From Exophiala sp. HKRS030 (lineage: Eukaryota > Ascomycota > Eurotiomycetes > Chaetothyriales > Herpotrichiellaceae), in assembly GCA_023897205.1 (NCBI GenBank), contig JAHWDD010000008.1, positions 2,418,001 through 2,482,000 on the forward strand: a DNA stretch of 64,000 nt, written 5' to 3'. This document shows positions 21,162 to 32,642 of this stretch, one piece after another (within the stretch, counting starts at the first letter, position 1; each line of letters starts with the position of its first letter). The notes under the pieces were generated by a model. It did no database searches. It saw only the letters and a program-made list of their open reading frames with translations, and was not told the origin of the DNA. Both the position numbers and the translations under genes were made by a program.

Positions 21162-23786
21162 GAATCTATCGTTGTTTCAAGTGACAATGTCATCAGTAAT
21201 GATGAAGATAAAGAGGCAGTTTAGCGCGTCGGTAGAGTGGATGGCTAGTCTGCAGTGATTGAGTCCCCTGCACCGTCAAAGGCGACTCCAGACTGCAATG
21301 CGAGGGCGTGCCCAAGACTGAGACCGAAATCGTGACACGTTAGAGTGAAGCCCGAGGGATGACGGGTGTGTATGCGTGGGAAATGATCGAAAAGATGCAG
21401 GTTCGTGATTATGATAGTTCGAGGGCGTTCGTGTGTTGGGTTCGTGGGCCGTTCTTGGTAACAAGGTCAAGTATTGCGGCTACAATACTTCTTCAAGTGT
21501 CCCTCCTCTTGTCAGATCAGGTGGAAGCGAAGATGTTGACTTGACTTGTCACCGAGGCCATACGACGAAAAGTTTCTGGTACAGAAGGTGGGATGGAGAC
21601 GTGGAGAGAACGGAAGGAGTTGTGAGTTTAGTCAGTACTGTACCAGTGCGGTGCAAGTGGCAGAAGCGGCGGGACTGTGGACCAACGCGGCTAAGCATAG
21701 CGTGGGTTGGAGGTTATGCCCGAGGCCGCTGTGGCCGCTGTTAGATTTTGCTCCTCCGTATCTGGCACGCCACGAGTGGCCACGGCCGAAGCTGTCGGGG
21801 TGGCAAATCCCCTCACAATCTAATTAGTTAACAAATCAAATGAGATGGCTTTCTGACTCGGGAACATCGAAATCTAATGATATTCCCGTAACGTGTGTCA
21901 AGTCCATTATCTGAGGTTCTCCAGGCCGTTTTGTCATTTGGCAACGACATTCTACCCAGAGTGTCCGCCTGGAACTCATCCGGCATATCGATAGAACTTC
22001 ACCACTGGCATTGGCACCCCGAAGAAACAAGCGCATTTCAAGTCATACAGAGCATGGACATTGGGTCTAGAACACCATACATGTGACATTAACAGAAGCC
22101 CTTTCTGCGGCTTTCGAGTCTCCTAGGTAGGCCGAGCCTCGTCGGTGAGCGCGGGCAGAGTTCATTCAAGGTTGAGGCCCAGGGACGGAACGTCGAGGCC
22201 ATATTTGATTTGCTAGGGCCAGACGACCGTTTAACAATCCAGCTATGACCTGCTATGGTTTCCTGCAGAGACTGAAATTTCACAGCGTTACGAAGTTGCT
22301 AGTCTGTCAGAGCAAAAGACTTTGATCAGGTCGAGAGGTTTCGAAGACGACCACGGACGACGTACCAATACCTCGGATATCACGATCGCCGTCTGGCACA
22401 CATCAATTTATCCTGCATGCTAGAGAGCAAAGACTAAGAGCCCCAAACCCAGAAAGTCAAACCGATGAAGGCCGACGTCCTCCACAGCAACTTCAACGTA
22501 GACTCAGAGTTCAACCGCAAGACCCAAGGAATATGTTCAGCAAGATAACAAGTAAGCCCTTGAAATATTTTCTGATTCTACGTTATCAGGAGCAGACCTA
22601 AGTATTGGCATTAGGAACCTCTACGTCGTCCTAATTACGATTGTACTGGAGATATCCATTATTAACTTTTGACACACCGCCAAAACCACCACATTGTGGA
22701 GCCTGCTGTGCGGCAAAGCGAGATGAGACGAACATACTGTACATATTGGTTGAATAACGACCGCCAACAAGGCTGAGACTGGAGTATACCAGGTTCCTAA
22801 CCAGTATTTGACGTTTCTCCACTCATGAGTCCAGCTTGCTTTGGATATGTGCTTGCGTTGTTCAAGTAATTGGTCGTTGGGGGTCATACAGGCCTAGAAA
22901 GATGAAGAATTTCTTTGCTACGTTTGGGCAGAAACAGTTTCCCCCGGGCTATCCGGTCGAGTCATCTTTAGGAACAAGGCTCGCCCAAGAAATACGGTCT
23001 TTTGATTCCTCGAGACGATCAGGTGAAGAGGATCCTGGTATTCATTAGAGGCACCTGGAAGTCCAAAGATCGTCCATTTGTGCTTGGCTTAGATTAATCA
23101 TAGCGAAATAGCTGTACATTTAGATTCTTGACGAAGTACCCTACCGTTTTACTTGCCTCTGCCTGACAACCTCATCGTCGCTCCATTAAACGATGCCTTT
23201 CGCCCGTTCTCGCAAGAGATTGACACAGGGCACCCACAATATCCTTAATTAGTGTCCGATCTTGATGAGCATATCACCGGGTGCTATAGTCTGCCCTAAG
23301 AGATACGCTCTACTCCATATACCTAAGTCTAAGGTAGCCATCATCAGGCAACTGTTCTACGGTGCCTACCTACCTGGTATCTGTGTACCTAGGTGGTTTG
23401 CATGATGTGGGAAGATGGCAACTCGCGGGAATTCCCAGGTTGCCAAGGCCGCCTGTGCTCTTCCGAGCTAGCCTGGAAAGTTCCATAGGTGTCACGTGTC
23501 AGGTACCGACGTACCCTCGCACTCCTGGTTAGGTGCCAGTGGGTGCCTCAGCGAGTCAGGATGGTCAGCCTGGCACTTAAGGTTTAGGTAGGAACTCAGG
23601 CTCGAGCCTCCGATTCAGTGGAGCTAGTTCCACGGTGCCACCCAAGGTCACTAATTACTAGGTGAACTCACTAGTGGTGGGTTTGTGAAGATGAATGTGG
23701 AAACTTCAACAGGGCGTAACAATCGACCTCATCCACCCATTCAAGTGCATTGCACTCTCCTCTGTACTGTCTGCTCCAGTGTCATC
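21162..23786. other. gene-poor region
   Basis: This 2.6-kb stretch has no supported gene. The left end should be the promoter of the Cdc4-like gene. About 23340-23660 is rich in short CCTA/TAGG, GGTGCC and related words. No transposon ORF, long repeat or tRNA-like structure was recognised. Confidence 0.5.
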
Positions 23787-24900
23787 ATGTCAGTCAAGTC
23801 ATCCCAGCCAACACTACATGAACACAGTCTGAGCCACACTCAGAGCCTTGCCTGGGTCCAGATATTTCTGAACATTTCAGTGGCATGTATCTGCCATGTC
23901 AGAGAACTTATTCCATGGCAAGCTACTTGCTTTCGCACCATCCACCTTGAGCAGATCGAGAAGATGATCCGGCTTCCTCAGGGCAATCCATATTCCGCTC
24001 TCTGCAGTATCGACCCGAACCCAAATGCCACATCACAGGAACTCAGAATACTGCTGAAGGGTGGCCACAGACATTCAGACCAATTGCTGGAAATGCTTGT
24101 ACGCATGTGTCCAGTTGACGTGCGATTTCGTGGTTAACCTGCCAGGTACACAGGAAAAAGGCGTCTTCGATGCTCTGCGATACCACCTTCTCCAAACACT
24201 TCAGTTTTTTGTCGTCAAAACCTCCGACGGCTCTCATGATCTCCTTGAAACTTACACCTTCACGTTTCGTTATATGGACGGACATCTTGACACCATTGTT
24301 TTCGAGCCAAGCAAGTACATGCTGACCATTAAAACCCTTTGTCAAGGCTTCAAAGGTGCAATTCGCGCTCTGCTTCGCTCTCTGAAAGATTTGCCCCGTC
24401 TTCCAGGTCAGTCCGTCCCTTTCGATAAACAATAACTCTCACAATTCACAGCACAACGCAAGCTGGGCATGAGCCTTGCATACAACGACGCTTGTCCAAC
24501 GCTATACCAGCCCCCACACTTTGTTGACGCGGACCAATATGAACATAGCAATGCTGGCCCTCTACTTGACCATTTATGGAAACAGGATGGGATTTGCGTC
24601 GGAGAATTGGAGACAAGTCATCATTGCATCGCCGTCGGTGTTCGTTCCTTGAAGCCCTCATCGTCTTCCGAAGTCCAGGACTCCGCCATCAGTACCCACT
24701 TGAAGACTATGCAAAGGACGTCTTCATCCCATAACGATGGCTTGCCGTCCACGATGCTTGACTCGCAAGCCAGACGTTCAGCCTGTCGGACGCCTATCAC
24801 AATGAGAAGTCGTAAAGCAAAATTCCCCGAATCTCGGCCAGAGGAAGCTGCGCAGCAGGATCCTGTGACTGGAAATAGCGACGGCCAGACTCAAAGTTAG
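23787..24900 (+). CDS. HORMA-domain protein (Hop1-like), possibly truncated or mis-terminated
   Basis: HORMA-domain protein resembling Hop1/HORMAD, which organises meiotic chromosome axes. Exons: 23787-24098, 24154-24406 and 24452-24900. Introns are 24099-24153 (GTACGC...ACAG) and 24407-24451 (GTCAGT...ACAG), giving 337 aa. Motifs in order: QSLAWVQIFLNISVACI, HVRELIP, LKGGHRHSDQLLEML joined to EKGVFDALRYHLLQTLQFFV, then LLETYTFTFRYMDG, FKGAIRALLRSLKDLP, the join LP-AQRKLGMSLAYND, CPTLYQPPHF and a final HHCIAVGVRSLKP strand. The HORMA domain is therefore complete. The start at 23787 (MSVKSSQ) is preferred to an in-frame ATG at 23685. The frame stops at TAG 24898-24900 but the same frame stays open afterwards to 25143 with a basic, Ser-rich tail. 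The PHD-like zinc finger of long Hop1 proteins is not seen. Confidence 0.72.
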
Positions 24901-25143
24901 TATGAGGAGTCAGTCCTATCGCAAAAACCCTCGCAACAACCAAAAACATCTCATAAGAGGAAACATTCGGCAAAAATTTCCGATCGATCGTACACGAGTC
25001 CATCACCTCGACGTCGCAAGCTGAGCATCTCCTATGTGCTCATTGACATTGATTGCCCATCGTCTCCAGTCAATGGAGCCGGAAACGAAAACGTCCAGCA
25101 CAACATAATGCAAGACTCTGCGGGTCTTTCCAAGGCATCTTAG
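24901..25143 (+). pseudogene. open in-frame continuation after the HORMA gene stop
   Basis: After TAG 24898-24900 the same frame is open for 80 codons (YEESVLSQKP... to LSKAS) and ends at TAG 25141-25143. It has a basic patch (SPRRRKLS) of the kind found in Hop1 linkers. It may be a lost 3' exon, an exon joined by an intron I could not place, or chance. Another frame continues as VPKSSCRDVAESLYQ past 25143. Confidence 0.3.
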
Positions 25144-27344
25144 TGCCCAAATCTTCCTGTCGAGACGTCGCAGAGTCTCTCTATCAGATGAGCTTCGAAG
25201 ACTCCCAATGGATGGACTTTATAGGAGCAGACGTGCTGAGACAGCGTTTGCTCTTGCGCTTGCCTGTGGTTCTACCTATGATTCTTACACGCTTGTGGTC
25301 TGGACAATATCGGTGAGAAGAACTGTGAAATTGTCGAGTACCCCGCTGAGCATTTGTCTAGGAAATGGTATTTCTGGCCACAGAATGGGAGCCTTAGCTG
25401 GAACGTGAATTGGTAGCTTGTTGCACCACGGATTTAAAGTGAGTGTGAGTTATGCTAGAGGCTTTGTTGATGATAGCAGTGATCGGTCTTGCTAGGAAGG
25501 TTCTGTGACCTTTTGCAGCAGTCAACACTGAATGAGCACGGGGTATTCATCTCACAGGTGCATCAAGGGACTACCGACAATGAGCTATAAAAAATGTATC
25601 CACCAGGTAGGTATGGCTTCGGGCAGGCCAGTGTATTTGTTGCATCTGAGAAGGCCTTTTGTTCGATGTTTGATCCCTTGCCGTGGAGAAGCGTTATGGT
25701 GGCCTTGACATCTTCTCAGATTTATCGTGAACCCAGAATATGCGTCAGAGTCATCGTACGAGGTCCACCCTATAGTTGGGGCCTTGGAGCTGCAGGCTCA
25801 CAGGCTGTAGCCGAGTCAGCCGTTGGGAAATTATGGCAAGGTCTCCAATGTCTCTAGACGGCCCTCACGTCTCCCTTTCAGGCTTCTTGGCCAGGTAGTT
25901 GACTCGCGGTGAAGAGGTACCCCTGAACGTGCCTAACAACGGTCCGAGTACGGTAAAGATGTATCTGTAGCCCCAACGCCAATTGTTTCCTCGCGCAGCC
26001 CGGCTGACCAGTCACCATCCATGTGACCTGAACACGAGTCCTAAAGTGGCGCCAGTTGTGCAAGAGATGCCGCTAAGAGTCCTGACCCCGGAAAATTCAT
26101 GCCAGGAGTCCCTATCTAGACCCGCCCACGTGCGCCCCTGCCACTTCGCTGCCCGTTATGGTAATGTTTAGAATCTACAGTAGTGATGTCTCATCAAAGC
26201 CTAGCTGACTCGCTTCATTCTACTTGGTCAACCTCTCATCTCGTTGTCAGTGAGAATGAGAGTTCGAAGTGAAGACTACGGTGGGTGCAGTTGACTTTGC
26301 CCGTGTTATCGTGTTTAGATGAGTCTTTCGTAATTTCGAATCGTGGCTGTCCCAGGCCAATGATAATTGTACGGATACGGGCCGCCCGTCATACTCCCGT
26401 GGAAGCCGCCAGAGAGCTTCCAAGGCCCATCCAGGGAAACTCTAGGCCCCCTCGGCCGAGGTGTGTTGTCAAGGTGAGAAGTTAGAAACGGATTGCTGGT
26501 GAGGGATGTCCCCAGCACAACACCGGTGCTCGAAACTGTGCCTGGAGCTCAAGGCCGATTTACCCTTCGGCACCCCGTTCCCGCGCACCTTCGTGGGCCT
26601 CTCAAGCTGCTTGGCCAGCAACTAGCTACTTAGGGACATCCCTAACACCACTGGTCAATTGCTAGTCTTAGCCCTGCTCTACACCCTAATCCATGTCAGT
26701 CTTAGCTCAGCAATTGCTCGTCCAAGCGGCACGCCGCACGCCTCGTCATTGTCCTGGTCCAGTCTCCTGGAGGGAGCTGTCAGTGCCTGGATACCCCGAC
26801 CCACAGTTCTTCAACGCCCGCTACTTTTTCTAGTAAGCCAAAATCTTAGGGACATCATGCACCCATCCTCACGGAGCGTCGCCCTGCACCTAACTAGCCA
26901 TGTTCGCTGGTCTTCGGACATCCTTTCGAACTACTACTACTGATCACTCCTTCTGACCTAATACTCCCCATGATGCTCCTCCTGGGCCATATGATATCCC
27001 GTCTCTTTTGGGCTTGATATCTCTGTCTTTCGAGTACGATGGCTACACTGAACGCCGTGGTTGTATGGTGAAGGCTACTACGATATTCTGCAACACCCTG
27101 GGAACCGCAACACACCGCTGCACACATCTCCCTACCCTGACCACGTTTTATTCAAGCGACAGGCATATTGTCCCATACTCAATCGCGATCCCTCCCTACC
27201 ACATTCGTGCGGAATGTCACTATCATATGCCAAATTAATCCTATAAGTTTGACGGTGGAGAACACGCCTCTATCTCGGCGACACACCTACACCCTCGACA
27301 TGCGGACGGGGCAGATCGCATCGTGCGCATATTGATAAGCAGTT
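25144..27344. other. gene-poor region
   Basis: This 2.2-kb region lies between the HORMA gene and the 750-aa orphan. Several short ORFs occur, none with recognisable features. The first 250 nt may be remnants of a longer HORMA gene. Confidence 0.45.
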
Positions 27345-29597
27345 ATGTTCTCCGGAAAGACACAAGGATTCAGTTTGCCCAGCGCTTTTCGGCGGCGAAA
27401 TTCCAGAGCTCGGGAATCTGTCCAGTACGAACAAGAGGAGGAATACAAGGCACAACACATCTTGGGTATTCCCAGAACCCTCTTAGATACTGCTCGCAAC
27501 CGGAGTGTTAGTTCGTCTATCACTGGGAGACCCCCTGGTCTCGCCTTTTCCGACACCACTACTGAACTTGGTTCCTCCTCAACGCCGCCAGAAATGCTTT
27601 ACGACATGTCCAGGCTTCAACTAAAGGCATCATCGGTTCTTCTGCATGAAGAGTTCAACATTGACGGAGAAAAGGCCTCTATTCATTCGAGACGCATGAA
27701 GCCACGTGGTTCTTCTTCCACCCTACGATCATTCTATGAGACGCAAAGGACGCCTCTAGCAAATTCTCAACAAACACCGGATTCGTCGAGAGGAGATCTT
27801 GGCTCACGAAAAGACTCTCCAAGGAATTTAAAGGCATCCATGTTTGACAAGAACTCCCCGAGATCTATGCGTATACTGAGATCATTTGCCAAGTTTGATA
27901 GATCTGACTCGCGCAAATTATCCAAACCCAACCCTTCATCGTCTTCTAGCGTATATCTGCCGGGTGGTTCAGTCAGCCAGCGGTCAGTCGCATCGTCCAA
28001 ACAGCAGTCAGCCCCTACTCCGCCCTCCCACCTCCAAAATGTTGCACCGACGCAAGCAAAAACGAGCAAGGGCGTGCGCTTTCACGGCCTCAAGCCAGCG
28101 CTTGCGTTGGCTTCCAGACGAGACGAATCTTTGACGGACTTGAATCGCAAGTCTGATTTGCCGAATATCAAGGTCAACGTGCGAAGACCGAAAGCGGGTA
28201 CGAAATACTGGTTCGATGGTCTTGAGACCGAGAGTAGCGAAGAAGAAAGTTTTCACGAGCCGGAGTTTTCTTCGAGTTTTGTCTCGGGTATGGAATCGGC
28301 ATTTGAGAGTGGCAGATTTGACCCATTGCCTAAAGAGGGTGAGCAGGGATCCAAAACCACGACTCAATCGAGGGGGTGCAGTCTTGAATCAGGATCCCAA
28401 ACTGCGAAAAGCCCGACCCGCTACCACCTACCCCTCTCCGCCATCCCACCCAGGGTGTCTACGCTTAGGGCAAAGGCTTCAAGAGCAAGCCTTGCACGCA
28501 CGGACACCCCTTCTGCGTCTAACAAACCTAAAACCAAGCCATTAGACACTTCAGATCTCCATAACAAAAGTGTCCTTGATCTGTCCTCATCTGATGACGA
28601 CGAGGCGTCCAAGGTCACCACAGAGGCTGAGAAAAGAGTCTCGTCACATGCGCGGGATAGTATCTCGAAGCATGCCTTACGAGGATCCGAGATCCTAGTC
28701 AAAAATCCTGCAGTCCAAGGGATCGCTTCGACCGCCAGCGCACCGCATCAAGCAGTGCCTGAGAAGAGAAGAGTCAAAGGCGGAAGCATCAGGCAAACCC
28801 AGGAGGCATCAAAAGGAAGACGCAAGCACGGGTCTGCATATCTCAGTGACCAGTCATCAGATGTCATTCCCGATGAAACGGACCTCATAATCTCATTTCC
28901 CGCAACACCAATCGATCCTATACTGTCACGTCGTTCTTCACGCTATGGCTCGGACACAGCCAGTATCGAGAGTCGCAGGCTGATGAGCGTCACTAGGCAG
29001 GAAGAATCATTATTAGCTGCAATGAGGCTAAAAAAGGTGGCCCTTGGTCAGGTTCGAGATGGTGCCAGTAACACACGAGGTCACATGCTCAGAGACAAAG
29101 ATCGTTCTTCTCGACAACAACATCAGTCATCTCCTCGAGCATCAAGAGCGCGTGAGGTCCTCTCCACGCCGCCCGCGCGGAAACTCAATTTCTCTCAGTC
29201 GACCAGCCCCGAAATCCAGTTTGATCAAGCTTCATGTACAACATTTCAGACTGGGCTATCCTACGACGCCAGTCATCGCCTCTCATTTGCAAGCTACGGG
29301 ACTGAGACTTCAGTAGGACCAGATCCGGATCTTTCATCGCCATTTCCCTTGAGGTCGCCCTCCTCGAGGCCGGTGACAAGCACTACTAATCGTATGAGTC
29401 GAGCCACATTTTTCTCCACATCTACGGGAACCGTTGAATCGTTAGAACAAGGGCATCCCCGTAAGGACAAAGGCCAGCGTAGGAGTATGGCCGGATTCCA
29501 ACAGATACCCCTTAGGGACGATACTTCATCACAAGACTTCATTGATTGGCCTTACTACGGATGGGAGAATACCTCCAAAGTCGCAGCAGCCCGATGA
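27345..29597 (+). CDS. Large low-complexity protein of unknown function
   Basis: Single-exon 750-aa protein, start MFSGKTQGFSLPSAFRRRNSR. It is rich in Ser, Arg and Thr and mostly predicted disordered. Blocks that look conserved rather than random are YKAQHILGIPRTLLDTARN near the N-terminus, SKGVRFHGLKPALALASRRDESL near 240 and IKVNVRRPKAGTKYWFDGLE near 275, followed by an acidic ESSEEES. Further on is DETDLIISFPATPIDPILSRRSSRYGSDTASIESRR, then EESLLAAMRLKK (a short amphipathic helix), and a C-terminus DFIDWPYYGWENTS. No signal peptide, membrane helix or enzymatic motif is seen. Similar Ser-rich proteins with the GIxH/KYWFDGL block occur as hypothetical proteins in filamentous ascomycetes, so I consider the gene real but give no function. 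Confidence 0.82.
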   Translation: MFSGKTQGFSLPSAFRRRNSRARESVQYEQEEEYKAQHILGIPRTLLDTARNRSVSSSITGRPPGLAFSDTTTELGSSSTPPEMLYDMSRLQLKASSVLLHEEFNIDGEKASIHSRRMKPRGSSSTLRSFYETQRTPLANSQQTPDSSRGDLGSRKDSPRNLKASMFDKNSPRSMRILRSFAKFDRSDSRKLSKPNPSSSSSVYLPGGSVSQRSVASSKQQSAPTPPSHLQNVAPTQAKTSKGVRFHGLKPALALASRRDESLTDLNRKSDLPNIKVNVRRPKAGTKYWFDGLETESSEEESFHEPEFSSSFVSGMESAFESGRFDPLPKEGEQGSKTTTQSRGCSLESGSQTAKSPTRYHLPLSAIPPRVSTLRAKASRASLARTDTPSASNKPKTKPLDTSDLHNKSVLDLSSSDDDEASKVTTEAEKRVSSHARDSISKHALRGSEILVKNPAVQGIASTASAPHQAVPEKRRVKGGSIRQTQEASKGRRKHGSAYLSDQSSDVIPDETDLIISFPATPIDPILSRRSSRYGSDTASIESRRLMSVTRQEESLLAAMRLKKVALGQVRDGASNTRGHMLRDKDRSSRQQHQSSPRASRAREVLSTPPARKLNFSQSTSPEIQFDQASCTTFQTGLSYDASHRLSFASYGTETSVGPDPDLSSPFPLRSPSSRPVTSTTNRMSRATFFSTSTGTVESLEQGHPRKDKGQRRSMAGFQQIPLRDDTSSQDFIDWPYYGWENTSKVAAAR

Positions 29598-30657
29598 GTA
29601 CTAACGCCATGTAAATGGTCCTTTCCTTTTGTCTTTTTATCATGTTGAAAGTGGGAAACAACGTTTCCGTGTATATTATGGATGTATGTGGAGGCGGATT
29701 TGAGCTACCATGATGACATTGAGCCTTTGGTCGTTTTGATGAGAAGATTTTGTGCTATGTGAGCAAGTGTAAATAACAACAATCCATACGTCGGCCTCCT
29801 TCGGCCTCCTGCGACGATACTTGAATTTAAAAGCAATTCCGGCCTGACCACTGACACGAGATTTTCACTCTCGGTCTACTCATTCTGTAGTCACCCCCTC
29901 GGACTTGAGTCACGCCGTCTTGCGCCTGCTCCCGCTAGCGGTAGGGATATGTTGAGCGTTAGTCACAAAGAGCCGTCAACAAGAAGTCATTTGACTTAGT
30001 AGTCTAATGCCACACGTGCTTCTTGTCAATGCGGGCCAGATGGCTCAAAGCTCAATGGCAAGGTAAGAAGTACCGATGAAGGTCGCCTTGACTGGAAGGA
30101 TTGCTTTGGCCGAGGAGCGCCTAGCTAATTAACCAGTTAGTCAGTCAGTATGGCCCTGACATCAAAGTGGATGCCCAACTCCTAACCAGAGCCCAAAACG
30201 CTTGTCCCATGGCCAAAATTGTTCATGATGACGCACAAAGGCAGGTGTGGGATCCAGAAGAACTGGGGCCGCAAGGCCAAGTGCGGGATGAGATGGCCAA
30301 TCGACGCGCCTGAGAACGCGATGCCACCTCCAGGGCATCCTCGCCAATGCTTTGGCTGCAATTCAACTTTCGTCAAGGTCATCCACTCCATTTATGGTTT
30401 TTCAAGACTTGCGGTGTCGGGTGACCAACCTTTTCCATTTCTTTCCTTTTTCACCGTTCAGACAAACCTTCGAATCACATTCTGTACGGCTCGACCAAGC
30501 TCATCGCCGTTTTCACTCCTTTGTTTCCCCAACTCTTGTCAAATCGGTGACATCGCAGGTCCTGACTGCCTGGCGCAGCTCGACCCAGAGCAATATTTCC
30601 TATCGCATTGCCCCGACGACACTTTCCTCAGCGTCTTTGAGTCTTCGCGTTTGCATC
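29598..30657. other. intergenic region
   Basis: This 1.06-kb region carries the 3' UTR of the orphan and the promoter and leader of the nucleotide-sugar transporter. ORFs of up to 150 codons near 30219-30671 have no family features and are probably leader shadows. Confidence 0.5.
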
Positions 30658-32172
30658 ATGGGTGTGGATAGGATACGACCCAAGCCGCGGGTTTTTGGGA
30701 TTTCGTTGCGAAATCTCACGTTGAGCATAGTAAGCGGAGCGCTCTGTGTGGACGCCGAGAAGGGTGCATCGCTGACGAGATCACAGTTAACTGTTCAGTT
30801 CTCTGCCTTTATTCTAGTATGTGGTTGAAATTTTAGGTCGAGATTGGTCATTCACTGACGCTGTGCAGATCTTACACTACTCTCGAGTGATGCCAACACC
30901 TGATGGGCACCGTTACCTACCCTCTACAGCCGTCTTCCTCGTTGAAGTTGTGAAGCTGGCAATATGTTTGACGATCTCCCTTTACGAAGTTTCCCTCACT
31001 GTGCCACGGTCTGCGCCACTTCCCTCGCTGCTCAGCACGCTCGGGAATGCTATCTTTTCTGGCGACAGCTGGAAAATGGCCATCCCTGCAAGCCTCTATA
31101 CCCTCGCAAACAGCTTGCAATATGTTGGAATATCGAATCTAGATGCCGCTACTTTTCATGTTGCATATCAACTCAAGATCCTTGTCACGGCCTTGCTGAG
31201 TGTCGTGCTCCTGCGACGCTCCATCAGTGGACGTCAGTGGGTATCGCTCCTGCTCCTCATGATTGGCGTAGCCGTTGTATCATTACCACAAGGCCCGGAC
31301 GCCTCTCTAGCTTCGAGTCATCATGCTCGAGTCTACGTGCCGCGTTCGCGCACTTCCTTACGCGAGCATGTCCCACTTGCAGACGCAGGATCGCACCTTG
31401 GGAAGAGGTCAGCCACCTACGAAGGCATCGAAGAGGATCAATGGGGCTTAGAAGACCCTACGATGGACGCTTCAGTGGGTCTCCTTGCGGTGGTCGGCGT
31501 TTGTCTCTGTTCGGGGCTCGCGGGGGTATATTTTGAGAAGACAATTAAAGAATCTCCGAAATCTACGTCTTTGTGGATTCGAAACGTCCAATTATCCGTC
31601 TACTCCTTATTTCCAGCCTTTTTCATTGGTATCATATTCCTGGACGGAGAAAGCGTTGCGAAATATGGCTTTTTTGCAGGGTATAACTGGGTTGTCGTCC
31701 TTTCAATCTTGGTCCAGACCTTTGGTGGCATCGTGGCAGCATTTTGCATCTTCTACGCTGACAATATTTCCAAGAATTTTGCTGTGAGCATCAGTATGGT
31801 TTTGAGCAGTCTTGCAAGCTTTATTTTCTTCGATTTCACCGCCACCAATCATGTACGATACCATTTTCTTCCTTCCGCTGTATAATTTGCTAACATGTTT
31901 TAGTTTCTCGTGGGGCTTCCGTTGTCCTGGCTTCAACATGGCTCTATAATACCGAAGAAGCCCGATATCAAACTGCACCAAGCATCAAATTAACGAATGG
32001 GGAGAAGATGGCCATACCTCTGCCTCCAGATACGAATGATATGTCCATACAGATACCGAAAACTCCTCTGAGCGTGCAAGAAACTGCACTAGCTACTTCA
32101 CGACCAAGTTCCCCTACACACAAAAAACGGAAAGCAGACTCTGTTGGATATTTCACCAAGAGTCATGGATGA
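30658..32172 (+). CDS. Nucleotide-sugar transporter (SLC35A/Gms1-like), with a frameshift near the 3' end
   Basis: Golgi antiporter of the SLC35A family, which imports UDP-galactose, UDP-GlcNAc or similar for glycosylation. Exons: 30658-30729 (MGVDRIRPKPRVFG...LTLSI), 30787-30816 (ten codons, LTVQFSAFIL), 30869-31852 and from 31904. Introns: 30730-30786, 30817-30868 and 31853-31903. Family motifs are ILHYSRVM, STAVFLVEVVKLAIC, ANSLQYVGISNLDAATFHVAYQLKILVTALLS, GVYFEKTIKES, WIRNVQLS and ADNISKNFAVSISMVLSS. Ten hydrophobic segments are expected. In the last exon the zero frame reads FLVG then ends at TAA 31991-31993. One extra G in the run 31912-31915 would give FLVGASVVLASTWLYN, the family ending, running to TGA 32170-32172. 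A single missing base is the best explanation. Substrate is not determined. Confidence 0.88.
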
Positions 32173-32642
32173 ATTGGGTCATTATATAGGGTCCTTATGA
32201 AGATACGACTGGAAACGAAATCCTAATACGGCACTATCAGAGGGCTCATGGGTCCAATATGTTCAGCTGCCATTGAGCCTCCTTATGTTTCTGGACCTCT
32301 TGGGATGTCGACCTTCTATGCCGGGCTTCCATATGAAAATTGCAATGGACTTTGTCGCAAATTCTTGGACTTGCTCTGCAGACCATTTGATTTGGGTTGC
32401 TCTTAAAGTAGTGTAATGCTTGCGGTCCTGTCTGCTACAACGCAACACAGTGAGGGCGGAGGAGGTCCACTCAAGTGGGCGATCGCTCGATCGCACCTGC
32501 CTAACAACATTCCTCCCACGAACCACACCAAGATAATTCAAAATCTTCTCCTTTCGTTTGTCGTACTTTCAAAGCATATCGTCGCAATTCTTATTGCAAC
32601 TTGTCTCTGGGACGGGTGGTTCTCGCCAGATTTTTGTTGCTC
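32173..32642. other. intergenic region
   Basis: This 470-nt region holds the 3' UTR of the transporter gene and the MER3 promoter. No feature recognised. Confidence 0.5.

Noticed and set aside
30219..30671. 150-codon plus-strand ORF before the transporter
   Set aside because: It overlaps the leader and start of the transporter in another frame and has no motif.
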